Shown: positions 8,273-17,052, counted from the stretch's first letter. The stretch: 64,000 bases of DNA from Paracoccus laeviglucosivorans (GCF_900182695.1 NZ_FXTK01000002.1:248001-312000); one strand, 5' to 3'. Translations and numbers: made by a program. Notes: generated by a model not told the origin, from the letters alone.

Positions 8273-9277
8273 ATGCCAGAACAAAAGCCAGCCCCTCAGC
8301 CCGCGCCCGACCCGTATCAGTCCCGGCCCCGGCGATATGTCTTTCTGCTTCTTGATCGGTTCACGATGATTTCCTTTGCCGCGGCGATCGAGCCGCTGCG
8401 GCTGGCAAACCGGCTTTCGGGTCGCGAGCTTTACAGCTGGTGGCTACTGGGCGAAAACGGCGAAAGCGCGGCCTGTTCGAATGGCTCGCGCATCGTGCTG
8501 GATGGCGGTCTGGCCGAAACGCAGCGCGACGATACGATCATGGTTTGCGGTGGCGTCGATGCAGCGCGGGCGGCGACGCGGCCCGTGCTGGGCTGGCTGC
8601 GCCGCGAAGCGCGTCGCGGTCCCCGCGTCGGCGCGCTGTGCACCGGCGCATGGGTGCTGGCCGAGGCGGGCCTGCTGGATGATCGGCGGGCGACGATTCA
8701 CTGGGAAAATCAGGACGGCTTTGCCGAGGAATTTCCCGATGTGACGCTGATCCGCACGGTCTTCGTCGAGGACGGAAACCGACTGACGGCTGCGGGCGGC
8801 ACGGCTGCCATTGACCTGATGCTGCGCCAGATCGCCCGCGATCATGGCACCGAGCTTGCCAATCGTGTGGCCGATCAGATGATCCACACGTCGATCCGGT
8901 CCGAAGACGACCATCAGCGCCTTTCAATTCCCACTCGGATCGGCGCACGTCACCCCCGTCTGGCGCAGGTCGTGGCCCGGATGGAGGCCAATATCGAAGA
9001 TCCGATCAGTCCGGCCCGGCTGGCGATCGACGCCGACATGTCGCCACGCCAGCTTGAACGGCTGTTTGCGCGTTATCTGGGCCGCTCGCCCAAGCGGTAT
9101 TACATGGAATTGCGGCTTGAACGGGCGCGCAACCTGCTGATGCAGACCGAAATGAACGTGATGGAGGTGGCGCTGGCCTGCGGTTTCGCCTCGGCGGCGC
9201 ATTTCTCGAAATGCTACCGCGCGACTTACGGCAGAACGCCTTATCGTCAGCGCGGCGCATCCGAGACCATGCCCTAG
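8273..9277 (+). CDS. GlxA-family AraC-type transcriptional regulator
   Basis: A 334-residue regulator. Residues about 20-190 form a DJ-1/PfpI (class I glutamine amidotransferase-like) sensor with the nucleophile-elbow segment GALCTGAWVLAEAG. Residues about 225-325 form an AraC DNA-binding domain with two helix-turn-helix units (SPRQLERLFARYLGRSPKRY and MEVALACGFASAAHFSKCYR). Relatives such as GbdR and CdhR control choline, betaine or carnitine catabolism, but no target operon is visible here. The ribosome site before ATG 8273 is weak. It ends convergently with the superoxide dismutase gene. Confidence 0.88.
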   Translation: MPEQKPAPQPAPDPYQSRPRRYVFLLLDRFTMISFAAAIEPLRLANRLSGRELYSWWLLGENGESAACSNGSRIVLDGGLAETQRDDTIMVCGGVDAARAATRPVLGWLRREARRGPRVGALCTGAWVLAEAGLLDDRRATIHWENQDGFAEEFPDVTLIRTVFVEDGNRLTAAGGTAAIDLMLRQIARDHGTELANRVADQMIHTSIRSEDDHQRLSIPTRIGARHPRLAQVVARMEANIEDPISPARLAIDADMSPRQLERLFARYLGRSPKRYYMELRLERARNLLMQTEMNVMEVALACGFASAAHFSKCYRATYGRTPYRQRGASETMP

Positions 9278-9280
9278 GGC

Positions 9281-9304
9281 CCGCCGCCCGTCTGCGGGCG
9301 GCGG
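9281..9304. terminator. GC-rich hairpin between convergent genes
   Basis: CCGCCGCCCG, TCTG loop and CGGGCGGCGG form a perfect 10-bp stem between the ends of the GlxA-type and superoxide dismutase genes. No long T-tract is present on either strand, so it is probably a weak bidirectional terminator. Confidence 0.5.
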
Positions 9305-9313
9305 CAAAACGCG

Positions 9314-10009
9314 TTACTGTGTCTGCGTCGCGTCGAACCGTTCCGACACTTTGGTCCAGTTCACCACGTCCCACCACGCGGCCAGATATTCCGGTCGCCG
9401 GTTCTGATAGGTCAGGTAATAGGCGTGTTCCCACACATCATTGCCCAAAAGCGGCGTGCCGCTGGTTTCCGCGACATCCATCAGCGGATTGTCCTGATTG
9501 GGGGTCGAGGTGATTTCCAACTGGTTGTCGCCATTCACGATCAGCCAGACCCAACCCGAGCCAAACCGCGCCGCGCCGGCTTTTTCGAACGCGGCCTGAA
9601 ACTCCTCGACCGAGCCGAATTCCTCGGTGATCGCCTGCGACAGTTCCTCGGACATTTCGCCCCGCTGATCTGCCGGCGCCATGGATTCCCAGAAAAACGT
9701 GTGGTTCCAATGCCCGCCCGCGTTGTTGCGGATCGCGGGGGTATAGGTTCCGGCGGCGGCCACCAATTCCTCGATCGACTTGCCGGTGGGCGCGCCTTCC
9801 TCGGCCAGTGCCTTGTTCAGGTTGTCGACATAAGCCTGATGGTGCTTGCCATGATGCAATTCCATCGTGGCGGCGCTGATCGCCGGTTCCAGCGCATCGA
9901 CGGAATAAGGCAGTTCAGGCAGCGCAAATTCGGCCTTTGCCTCGGTCTGGGCCAATGCTGCGGCGGGCGTGGCAAGGATCGTGGCGGCAAGGGCAATTCG
10001 CTGGAACAT
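9314..10009 (-). CDS. Exported Fe/Mn superoxide dismutase
   Basis: A 231-residue protein that converts superoxide to oxygen and hydrogen peroxide. All four metal ligands are visible: His52 in LHHGKHHQAY, His103 in GHWNHTFFW, and Asp191 and His195 in NDVWEHAYY. Unlike the usual cytoplasmic enzyme, it begins with a signal peptide (MFQRIALAATILATPAAALA, cleavage near residue 20), so it should act in the periplasm. About 130 bases upstream, before the next plus-strand gene, are available for its promoter. Choice of iron or manganese cannot be settled by eye. Confidence 0.9.
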   Translation of the reverse strand: MFQRIALAATILATPAAALAQTEAKAEFALPELPYSVDALEPAISAATMELHHGKHHQAYVDNLNKALAEEGAPTGKSIEELVAAAGTYTPAIRNNAGGHWNHTFFWESMAPADQRGEMSEELSQAITEEFGSVEEFQAAFEKAGAARFGSGWVWLIVNGDNQLEITSTPNQDNPLMDVAETSGTPLLGNDVWEHAYYLTYQNRRPEYLAAWWDVVNWTKVSERFDATQTQ

Positions 10010-10135
10010 GTCTTTGTCTCCTGATGGTTGTCAGCAAGGCCAACAAAGCCAAAGTGAAATTGTTCCGTGCGTGAAATATCCGGCAACCAATCGGCGGATC
10101 GGGCGTTGTGCGGGCAAGTGAACGAGGGACCCGTG

Positions 10136-10333
10136 ATGGCCGAAATACCCAATGACATGATCCAGTCGCTGCGCGCGGCCCTGAATGGGCTGGGCAAAGC
10201 ACCGTTGGGCGTCACCGATCCCGTGCGCGACACCTTGGGGGCCGAGGTCGCGATGGCGCTGGACGATCTGCTGGCCGCATCCTTCGAACTGGTCGAGGCG
10301 GCAAACGGCATTCCGCTGGACCGCGCGTCCTAG
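10136..10333 (+). CDS. Small hypothetical protein (65 aa)
   Basis: Unrecognised small acidic, helical protein (MAEIPNDMIQSLRAALNGLG at the start). GAGGGA sits about six bases upstream of ATG 10136, supporting this start over the upstream in-frame ATG at 10067. It ends with a four-base tail-to-tail overlap with the minus-strand gene at 10330. Confidence 0.5.
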   Translation: MAEIPNDMIQSLRAALNGLGKAPLGVTDPVRDTLGAEVAMALDDLLAASFELVEAANGIPLDRAS

Positions 10334-10587
10334 CGCGGCGCAAGCGCGTCCAGCCTTTCGCGCAGCAGCCGCATTTCATCGCTGATCGCAAGCTCAAGCG
10401 CCGCTCCGGTATCGGCCACGGCGCCGGGGTCTTCCTGACCGTCATGCATCACGCTGGCGCTGGTCAGCCATTCGCGCATGTCGGCCTGATCCGCGGGGGG
10501 CAATCGCATCAAAAGTTGCACCAGCAATTTGCGATGGGCGATCAATCGCCCCTCAAGCGCCTCGATCTCTGGCTGATGCCAGGCCAT
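10330..10587 (-). CDS. Small hypothetical protein (85 aa)
   Basis: An unrecognised cytoplasmic protein, mainly helical and charged (HQPEIEALEGRLIAHRKLLV), with no signal peptide. ATG 10587 is chosen because AAGGGG lies six bases upstream; the in-frame ATG at 10605 is upstream of that ribosome site. It overlaps the neighbouring plus-strand gene tail-to-tail by four bases. Confidence 0.55.
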   Translation of the reverse strand: MAWHQPEIEALEGRLIAHRKLLVQLLMRLPPADQADMREWLTSASVMHDGQEDPGAVADTGAALELAISDEMRLLRERLDALAPR

Positions 10588-10686
10588 GTCATGCCCCTTT
10601 TGCATCCGAACTTTTGTTCCAACGCGAAAGATTGCGGCCCCGTTCCCCTGACTTTCGTTGCACTTGCCGAAATATGCCGGTTGGGT

Positions 10687-10696
10687 GTTTCGAAAC
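10687..10696. promoter_or_regulatory. Palindrome upstream of the TadD-like gene
   Basis: GTTTCGAAAC is a perfect 10-bp palindrome about 70 bp upstream of the gene at 10765, in a relatively AT-rich 160-bp gap. It could be a regulator site; no family is assigned. Confidence 0.25.
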
Positions 10697-10764
10697 TGTT
10701 ACCTTTCTTGTGCAAAAACTCTGGCGGCTTGGCTTTGGCCTGATGTTCTTGAACGGAAGATGTG

Positions 10765-11514
10765 ATGCAGTTTGCCCCCGATATTCTGAATTCGACACGC
10801 AAGCCCCTGCTGGGGCTTTTCCTTCTGGCGATGCTGGCCGGGTGCGCGGAAAACGAATTCGGGGTCGAACCGACGCGCGAAACATCCGCCGCCCAGAAAA
10901 TGGCCGAGCTGAAGGTGAATTTGAAACGCGACCCGAATGACGGCACTTCCTTGAAGGAAATCGGGGATATGCAGGCCGCGAACGGGCAGTGGAGCCAGGC
11001 AATGGGTGCCTATCGCGAGGCGTTGCTGGTGCAGCCGTCCGATCGCGATGCCCGCCTGGGCTATGGCGAGGGGCAACTGGCCGTCGGGGATTATGCCGGC
11101 GCGCTTTCCACAGCTGAAAAGGCGGGTGGCTCGGATATTCGGGTGCTGTTGTTGCGTTCGGGTGCGTTGGCGGGTCTGAACCGGCTGGGCGAGGCGCGGG
11201 GCGTTCTGGACAGCGCCAGCGCCGCTGCGCCCCGCAATCTGGATGTGCGCACGAACATCGCAATTGTCGGCGCGCTGTCGCGTGACCCGCAGGCCTATGC
11301 GATTGCGCGCGCGGCGGCGTTCGCGCCGGATTCCGAATACTCTCATCGCCGCAACCTTGTGCTGGTCGGCGGCATTGCCGGGCAGGACGCCAATGCGCGT
11401 CAGGACGGCATCCAGCTTGGGCTGGGCTCCGAGGAGATCGGCGATATTCTGGCTGTGGGCCGCCGCGCCCGCGTTCAGGGCATGGCGGCATTCGGGGTGC
11501 TGGCGGGGGGCTGA
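10765..11514 (+). CDS. TPR lipoprotein, TadD-like
   Basis: A 249-residue predicted outer-membrane lipoprotein: a signal sequence ends in the lipobox LAGC near residue 27, followed by tetratricopeptide-like helices (KEIGDMQAANGQWSQAMGAY, then repeats around residues 85-190). Size and layout match TadD, the pilotin-like lipoprotein of Tad pili, which assists secretin assembly. It converges on a CpaD-like lipoprotein gene and a Tad-type secretin gene that are fused into the T3SS operon. It is therefore probably the third part of a recruited Tad outer-membrane module. GTG 10762 immediately precedes ATG 10765; the ATG is used. Confidence 0.65.
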   Translation: MQFAPDILNSTRKPLLGLFLLAMLAGCAENEFGVEPTRETSAAQKMAELKVNLKRDPNDGTSLKEIGDMQAANGQWSQAMGAYREALLVQPSDRDARLGYGEGQLAVGDYAGALSTAEKAGGSDIRVLLLRSGALAGLNRLGEARGVLDSASAAAPRNLDVRTNIAIVGALSRDPQAYAIARAAAFAPDSEYSHRRNLVLVGGIAGQDANARQDGIQLGLGSEEIGDILAVGRRARVQGMAAFGVLAGG

Positions 11515-11530
11515 TGCCCCCGCATCCACA

Positions 11531-11953
11531 TCAATATTGCGGTCCGGCCCCGGCATAGGGGTCGGCGGGGACCTCTTGCTGCGGCAGGATGCGGCGCGGC
11601 GTGCCACGTTGACGCACATCCGGCGGGATCGCCGCAGGGCGGCTGGCATCGGGGTTCACATAGCGGTCCGCCGCACGGCCGACCGTTCCGGCGGACCCGG
11701 CACCCGGCGGCGTGGGTTCGACAAGATCAGACGGGTTCACGACCTGACGGGCAAAGGCCAGATCGCGCTGGCAGCCTGAAGGCGTGCCGGAATAACGCGA
11801 GGCCCCGCCAAGGCAAGAGGTCGGCACGACCCCGCCCCCGTCGCCATAGGTATAGGCGGGATCGGTTCCGGTGCGGATGACATCGGAATCGCGGATCATC
11901 GGCTCGGCACAGGCGGCCAGCGTCAGGGGCAGCAGAAACAGGATCGTTCTCAT
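11531..11953 (-). CDS. CpaD-like lipoprotein
   Basis: A 140-residue lipoprotein with signal peptide and lipobox LAAC at about residue 15. The region around residues 60-80, with PSGCQRDLAFARQVVNPSDL, matches the conserved part of CpaD (a Cys, then NLA..V.NP.DLV), a Tad pilus assembly lipoprotein. The ATG overlaps the secretin stop as ATGA, so it is translationally coupled to the secretin. It is the last gene of the second T3SS block. It probably localises or stabilises the secretin at the outer membrane. Confidence 0.6.
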   Translation of the reverse strand: MRTILFLLPLTLAACAEPMIRDSDVIRTGTDPAYTYGDGGGVVPTSCLGGASRYSGTPSGCQRDLAFARQVVNPSDLVEPTPPGAGSAGTVGRAADRYVNPDASRPAAIPPDVRQRGTPRRILPQQEVPADPYAGAGPQY

Positions 11954-13176
11954 CTGGTGATGAAACCCACGGTGGCTTGAGGGGCAGGACGCGGCGTGCG
12001 CGGACGGGCAGTGTCGCGGGCATCGGCCAGATAAGGCGTGATGAAGATGATCAGCTCGCGTTCGCGGCGGGTGCGGGTGTTCTTGCCAAAGACCTGACTA
12101 AGCCCCGGCACGCCATTGGCGCGGTTTTCAGAAAACTGTTCATATAGCCCGGCGATGGCAAAGGTCTGGCCGCTGCCGACCTCGACCGTGGTATCGGCGC
12201 GACGGACCGAGACGCCGGGAACCTGAAACCCTTCGACCTGCACGGAATTCGCGGCGTCAAGAAAGCTGACCTCGGGCTGAACCTCGATCGCGATGCGGTT
12301 GTTGGGCAGCACGGTCGGCGTAAAGTCGATCGACACGCCGTATTGCTTGAACGCGGCGGTGATCACCCCATCGCCCTGATTGACCGGATAGGCGATTTCG
12401 CCGCCGGCGCGGAAGCTGGCCTTGCGGCCCGACACGGTGGTCAGCGTGGGTTCCGACAGGATTTGCACCGCGCCGCGTTGTTCCAGCGCGTCGATCAGCG
12501 TGTCGATGGTAAAGCCGCCTGCGGTGATGCGCCCGCCGACTGCTGGACCGCCAACCGCACCGCCGCCCAGATAACCGGTCGGATCGCCCAGACCCGTCAC
12601 CACCCGCATCGGCCCCGCCGAGGACGCCCCATAGGCGTTCAGATCCACGCCCAGCCGTTGCAGGTCGCTGCGCGAGGCTTCGACAAAGCGCACGCGCAAG
12701 GACACCTGCGTGCCGCCCGTATAGCGGGTCTGGTCCTGCACCATGATGCCTTCGGATTCGTAAGCGCGCTGCGCCGCTGCGACCGAACGGGCCGAACCCA
12801 CATCATTCGCCTGACCCGAGATCACGACCGCATTCCCGCGCCGGTTGGCCGACAGTCCCGGCGCCAGCAACCCTTCAGCTCCACCGCCCGAGGGGCGGAC
12901 CTCGACCGAATAGGTGCCGATCTGCTGGTCGTTTTCATCGCTCAGCACGATATTGGTGCGACCCGGCGTGATGGCGCTGACATAGATCGAACTGGGCGAC
13001 ATGGCCTGAGCGTCCGCGATCATCGGATCCGCTACGAACACCGTCCCGGTGTTTTCGGGAAGCTGGATCGTGCGGCCATCGCCTTCGGTCAGGACTAGCC
13101 GCGACTGTGCGGCGGCGGTCCCCACAAAGGCGATGCTCACAAGCAGCGCGTGAAGCAGGTAGCGAAGACGGCTCAT
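11950..13176 (-). CDS. sctC: T3SS secretin subunit, Tad/CpaC (RhcC2) type
   Basis: A 408-residue outer-membrane secretin with a signal peptide (cleavage after TAAA, about residue 23). The N-terminal domain IQLPENTGTVFVADPMIADA is the CpaC/RcpA-type N-domain. Residues 60-110 form a BON-like region. The C-terminal secretin core includes VQILSEPTLTTVSGRKASF and VPGLSQVFGKNTRTRRERE, ending with LIIFITPYLA. It forms the outer-membrane ring through which the needle passes. It is related to Tad pilus secretins, not to canonical YscC, and lacks the T3SS N0 domain, which is encoded separately at 28509-29099. It overlaps sctV and the CpaD-like gene by ATGA, which ties it to the T3SS. Confidence 0.85.
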   Translation of the reverse strand: MSRLRYLLHALLVSIAFVGTAAAQSRLVLTEGDGRTIQLPENTGTVFVADPMIADAQAMSPSSIYVSAITPGRTNIVLSDENDQQIGTYSVEVRPSGGGAEGLLAPGLSANRRGNAVVISGQANDVGSARSVAAAQRAYESEGIMVQDQTRYTGGTQVSLRVRFVEASRSDLQRLGVDLNAYGASSAGPMRVVTGLGDPTGYLGGGAVGGPAVGGRITAGGFTIDTLIDALEQRGAVQILSEPTLTTVSGRKASFRAGGEIAYPVNQGDGVITAAFKQYGVSIDFTPTVLPNNRIAIEVQPEVSFLDAANSVQVEGFQVPGVSVRRADTTVEVGSGQTFAIAGLYEQFSENRANGVPGLSQVFGKNTRTRRERELIIFITPYLADARDTARPRTPRPAPQATVGFITR

Positions 13177-15224
13177 CGGATCGACAACATGGCGAGAGGT
13201 TGCACCTTGTAGTTGGGGGCCACTTCCTTGTGCGACATGACCGCAAAGTTCATGTCGTGATTGGCAAGAAAGCGACGCAGGAAACGGCGGATGTCCATGC
13301 TGGACAGAAAGACCGGGGCGCGAACATGCGCGGCGGGATCGCCCACCGCCGCCTTCAGCGCCTCAAGAAGTTTGCGCGACTGCTGCGCCTCAAGCGCCAG
13401 ATAGACGCCCGAGGGGGCCTGACGGATCGCACCGCGAATGGCCTCCTCGATATCGGCCTCGACGACATAGGCGGGGATGAAGCGGTCGCCATCGGCGTAT
13501 TTGAAGCTGATCTGGCGCGACAGCGCCGCGCGGACATATTCGGCCAGCAGTTCGGGATCTTTCTCACGAGGGGCCCAGTCCACGATGGTTTCCAGCAGGA
13601 TGCGCAGGTTGCGGACGGGGATTTCCTCTTCGACCAGGCGGCGCATGACGGCGGCGATCTTTTGCAGGGGCAGGGCCTTTTGCGCTTCGGCCACCAGACT
13701 GGCGTAGCGTGCTTCGGTCGCGGAAAGCAGCGCCGAAACCTCCTGCACGCCAAGGAATTCCGCGGCGTGGCGCGGCAGGCGTGCGGCGGCGATCCGGGCC
13801 AGCGCCTCGGCCGGGGTCTGGAAGGGGATGCCCGCACGGCGCAGTTCGATCGCCGCCTCGGGCGGGGACCACCAGCCCTGCACGTCCGAAGGGCCGTTAT
13901 CCGTGCGCTCGACCGCAATGCCCATGATCCGCGCGGCATCGGGCTGATCGGTCAGGCGCAGGCGATTGGCGGGCATGTGCCCTTCGGCGACGGGCACGTT
14001 TTCGACCCGAAGCTGCCAGCGATCGCCCGGCGCATCCAGATCGGTGGAAAGCTGCAGACGTGGAAAGGGCACGCCCAAATCGTCGAACAACCGTGTGCGT
14101 TCACGCAGGGCCGCATCCTCGAAAGCTGCGCGGTCGATGCCAGCGGCCAGCGCCGGGCCTACGGACAATTGGACGGGTGGCATCGGGACCATCATCAGAT
14201 CCTGCCGCGCATCGCCCTTGCCGCGCATTGCGACGTCATCGCCTGCCTCAAGCTGGGCACGGCGGGCCAGCATCACGCCGGTGCCACCGAAGAATGCCGC
14301 CAGCGACAGAAACACCAGCGTCGGGAAACCCGGCACCAGCGCAAAGCCCGTCAGCACGATCCCCGCGACCTGCAAGGCGCGTGGGCTGCTGCCGATCTGG
14401 TTGGCGATGTCGCGGCCAAGATCGGACGAACCTTCGTTGGTGATCCGCGTGATGACGATGCCGGACGCAATGGCGATCAGCAACGCCGGGATCTGCGTCA
14501 CCATGCCGTCGCCGACGGTCAGTACCGAATACAGGTGCAGCGCCTCGCCAAAGGGCATGCCTTGCTGGCCCACGCCGACGCCCAGACCGCCAAGGATGTT
14601 GACGACGATGATGATAAGCCCGGCAATCGCGTCGCCCTTGACGAATTTCATCGCCCCGTCCATCGAGCCGTAGAATTCGCTTTCGGTCTGCAGCGCCTCG
14701 CGACGGCGGCGGGCCTCGGCCATGTCGATCTCGCCGGCGCGCATGTCGCTGTCGATCGACATCTGTCGCCCCGGAAGCGCATCGAGCGAGAAGCGGGCCG
14801 ACACCTCGGCCACCCGTTCCGAGCCTTTGGTGATGACGATGAACTGCACGATGGTGATGATCAGAAACACCACGATGCCCACGATCAGCGATCCGCCCAG
14901 CACGAATTTCCCGAAGGTCTCGACGATCTGGCCCGCATCGGCATCCAGCAGGATCTTGCGTGTGGTCGAAATGCTGATGGCCAGCCTGAACAGCGTCGCC
15001 ATCAGCAGGATCGCGGGCAGCGTGGACAGCGAGGTTGGGTTGCGCAGATAGATCGCGACCACAAGGATCAGCACCGAAAGCGACAGGTTGAAGGCGATCG
15101 ACAGGTCGATCAGCCATGTCGGCAAGGGCAGCACGATCATGAAGACGATCAGGATCAGCAGCACGACCAGCGCCAGATCCTGACTGGCCGAGATGCGGCG
15201 CAAAATGGCTTGCAAGCGGCTCAT
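13173..15224 (-). CDS. sctV: T3SS export gate protein SctV (FHIPEP family)
   Basis: A 683-residue inner-membrane export gate. The first ~310 residues hold about eight transmembrane helices with the FHIPEP signature around TLFRLAISISTTRKILLDAD and the loop FSLDALPGRQMSIDSDMRAG. The remaining ~350 residues form the cytoplasmic domain that builds the nonameric ring for chaperones and substrates. Length is normal for SctV (about 680-700). The gene overlaps the TPR gene upstream and the secretin gene downstream by ATGA on each side. It is not FlhA: no flagellar genes are nearby. Confidence 0.95.
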   Translation of the reverse strand: MSRLQAILRRISASQDLALVVLLILIVFMIVLPLPTWLIDLSIAFNLSLSVLILVVAIYLRNPTSLSTLPAILLMATLFRLAISISTTRKILLDADAGQIVETFGKFVLGGSLIVGIVVFLIITIVQFIVITKGSERVAEVSARFSLDALPGRQMSIDSDMRAGEIDMAEARRRREALQTESEFYGSMDGAMKFVKGDAIAGLIIIVVNILGGLGVGVGQQGMPFGEALHLYSVLTVGDGMVTQIPALLIAIASGIVITRITNEGSSDLGRDIANQIGSSPRALQVAGIVLTGFALVPGFPTLVFLSLAAFFGGTGVMLARRAQLEAGDDVAMRGKGDARQDLMMVPMPPVQLSVGPALAAGIDRAAFEDAALRERTRLFDDLGVPFPRLQLSTDLDAPGDRWQLRVENVPVAEGHMPANRLRLTDQPDAARIMGIAVERTDNGPSDVQGWWSPPEAAIELRRAGIPFQTPAEALARIAAARLPRHAAEFLGVQEVSALLSATEARYASLVAEAQKALPLQKIAAVMRRLVEEEIPVRNLRILLETIVDWAPREKDPELLAEYVRAALSRQISFKYADGDRFIPAYVVEADIEEAIRGAIRQAPSGVYLALEAQQSRKLLEALKAAVGDPAAHVRAPVFLSSMDIRRFLRRFLANHDMNFAVMSHKEVAPNYKVQPLAMLSIR

Positions 15225-15718
15225 CCGGCGTCCTTTGGCATGTTGTCGGCTTCGGCGCGGGCAAGGGCCAGTTCGGCACGCGCGGCCTCGGTTTCCTCTC
15301 GGCGGTGCAGGATGCGGGCGGCCAGATAATGCCTTGCGGCGCGTTCGGCGGCGTTGGGTGGCGCAGACAGCCCGCCATCGCGATCAAAGCGCGTCAGCAC
15401 GGTCATCGCCTGTTCGGGGTCGCCCGCCAGCAACATGGATTCGCCCACCAGCAGGATGGTGGCGGGGGTCAGATCGCCCATCGACATCGCGGCCAGACCC
15501 AGAACCATCGCGCGGGCCGGATCGCCATGCCGCAGATAGACCAGCCCCAGCGATGCCAGCACCTCGCCATGTTCGCGGGGCAGGGGGGCTTCTTCCGCGT
15601 CGTCATTGTCATCGGGACGAAAGGTCCAGCCATTGGCAAAGGGATCGGCACCCTCGCCCAGCGGGCCGTCCAGATAACGGTCCGCGTCAAGGCTGATGGA
15701 ATGCGGCGACTGTCCCAA
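15221..15718 (-). CDS. TPR protein in the T3SS operon
   Basis: A 165-residue soluble protein with tetratricopeptide-like helices (EVLASLGLVYLRHGDPARAM and AARHYLAARILHRREETEAA). In rhizobial T3SS loci a TPR protein (y4yS) also sits beside sctV, so this is probably the counterpart, perhaps a chaperone or sorting-platform accessory. It overlaps sctV by four bases and follows the 116-residue gene after 14 bases. Exact role unknown. Confidence 0.65.
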   Translation of the reverse strand: MGQSPHSISLDADRYLDGPLGEGADPFANGWTFRPDDNDDAEEAPLPREHGEVLASLGLVYLRHGDPARAMVLGLAAMSMGDLTPATILLVGESMLLAGDPEQAMTVLTRFDRDGGLSAPPNAAERAARHYLAARILHRREETEAARAELALARAEADNMPKDAG

Positions 15719-15732
15719 TCCTGCCTCTCGTC

Positions 15733-16083
15733 CTAAAGTCCGCGCAGGTCCAGATAGCGCGACAGCTTGCGCGTCTCGTCCTCGATCACCGCCGAGACCA
15801 GACGCCCCAGCCCCGGAACCGCCTTGTCGGCCAAGGGGGCATGTTCACGCGCAGCCTCAAGCGCCGCGACAAGTTCCAGCGCATTGGGCAGGCGCACCCG
15901 GCCCAGCCCCTGATCAAGGATCGCGGCAAAACCGCCGGGATTGGCCGCGGCGGGTTCGCGGCGCGCGCGGGCCTGACCGTCGCCTGACGGGATCGTCGTG
16001 GGTTGCGGGCGCGTCGTGCCGCCAACGGGGATTGCGGCGGTCGTGCCATGCGGGATGTTCAGGGGCGTGATGTTATTGGCCAT
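15733..16083 (-). CDS. Unknown T3SS-operon protein (116 aa)
   Basis: Not recognised. The N-terminal half is Pro/Thr/Gly-rich and probably disordered. The C-terminal ~60 residues are helical (PNALELVAALEAAREHAPLA). A disordered N-terminus with a small helical C-terminus is common in secreted early substrates and their partners, but no family can be named. It lies between sctD (15 bases upstream) and the TPR gene, and is surely co-transcribed. Confidence 0.55.
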   Translation of the reverse strand: MANNITPLNIPHGTTAAIPVGGTTRPQPTTIPSGDGQARARREPAAANPGGFAAILDQGLGRVRLPNALELVAALEAAREHAPLADKAVPGLGRLVSAVIEDETRKLSRYLDLRGL

Positions 16084-16098
16084 GTTGCAAGCTAGCCT

Positions 16099-17052
16099 TT
16101 AAAACCGGACGATCATGTGACGCTCGCCCCGGCTAAGGCGGATCGCCTCGCGGGTTATTGCGTCAACGGTCCAGCCATCGCCGGTTTCGTCGCCGATGCG
16201 CAGGATCGTGCCGCCTTTGGTGCGGATTTCGGGCGTCTTGCCCAGCCAGACCGAGGCGACGGCAAGCACGGGCTCCGGCTCTCCCTCGGATATCTTGGTG
16301 ATCAGCGGCAGGCTTTGACCGTTCTCGGATTCAAAGCGGGCGCGAAGCTGTCGCCAAATCTCGGCCTGTTCCGGCGTCAGGGTGCCGGTCACGCGCAATA
16401 CGCCCTGATCGACGGCCAGCGACAGCCCTTCCAGCCCGGCTTGTGCCAGACGTTCCTCGAACGCGGCTGCGACGTTCGCCACGCAATCCGCACCGCATTC
16501 GATCCGGGGCGAGGTGGCGACCAGCGCGGCATTGCGTGCCGCGCGTATGACGGCCTGCTGATCCGGCGCGTCAGGCGGGGCCGCAATCGAGTTTGCCGCT
16601 TCGGGCAGGGCGGCAAGCGCAAGGTTCGCCGGGCCGCCGAATTGCGCGCCGATCCACAGGCCCAAGGCCATCGCCAGGGCGGCGATGCCCAGCCCGGTCT
16701 GCAGCCCGATGCCCCGACGCTGCGGAGGACCAAGGCGAGACAGCACGATGGTCGTCTGTTCGTTCAGGTGCAGCGTCGCGGGCAGGGGCAACTCATGCAC
16801 GGCACCTTGGCCCATCTGGGTCAGCTCGCCCGTCTGGGCGTCGTGAAAGGCGATGTCCGGTGCACTGGCCGCCAGCCGCAGCCGATGTTCCGCCGCCCGC
16901 AATGCAAGGCTGCCGGGCGCGACCCCCGACAGAATGATCTGATCGTCCGCGCCGCCGCCGATGCTGATCTTGCCGGGCGCAAAGCCCGCCGCAGCCCCCG
17001 CATTGGGGCCGGTCAGCACGGTCAGCAGGTAAGGCTTCGCTTGCGTCGTCAT
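16099..17052 (-). CDS. sctD: T3SS inner-membrane outer-ring protein SctD
   Basis: A 317-residue single-pass inner-membrane protein. Residues about 1-110 form an FHA-like cytoplasmic domain (LTVLTGPNAGAAAGFAPGK), one transmembrane segment lies near residues 125-145 (GLGIAALAMALGLWIG), and the periplasmic part has BON/ring-building regions (LSLAVDQGVLRVTGTLTPEQ). This is the YscD/PrgH layout, and it forms the outer ring of the basal body with SctJ. ATG 17052 gives a normal cytoplasmic start; longer in-frame extensions add unrelated arginine-rich residues and are rejected. It is followed by the 116-residue gene. Confidence 0.8.
   Translation of the reverse strand: MTTQAKPYLLTVLTGPNAGAAAGFAPGKISIGGGADDQIILSGVAPGSLALRAAEHRLRLAASAPDIAFHDAQTGELTQMGQGAVHELPLPATLHLNEQTTIVLSRLGPPQRRGIGLQTGLGIAALAMALGLWIGAQFGGPANLALAALPEAANSIAAPPDAPDQQAVIRAARNAALVATSPRIECGADCVANVAAAFEERLAQAGLEGLSLAVDQGVLRVTGTLTPEQAEIWRQLRARFESENGQSLPLITKISEGEPEPVLAVASVWLGKTPEIRTKGGTILRIGDETGDGWTVDAITREAIRLSRGERHMIVRF

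Noticed and set aside
8070-8369. Plus-strand 99-residue frame upstream of the GlxA-type gene
   Set aside because: It overlaps the regulator start by about 100 bases in another frame, has no ribosome site and no recognisable features.
13107-15329. Very long plus-strand frame opposite sctV (740 residues)
   Set aside because: It is the antisense shadow of sctV and secretin genes in a GC-rich sequence, rich in His, Gln and Arg, with no domain.
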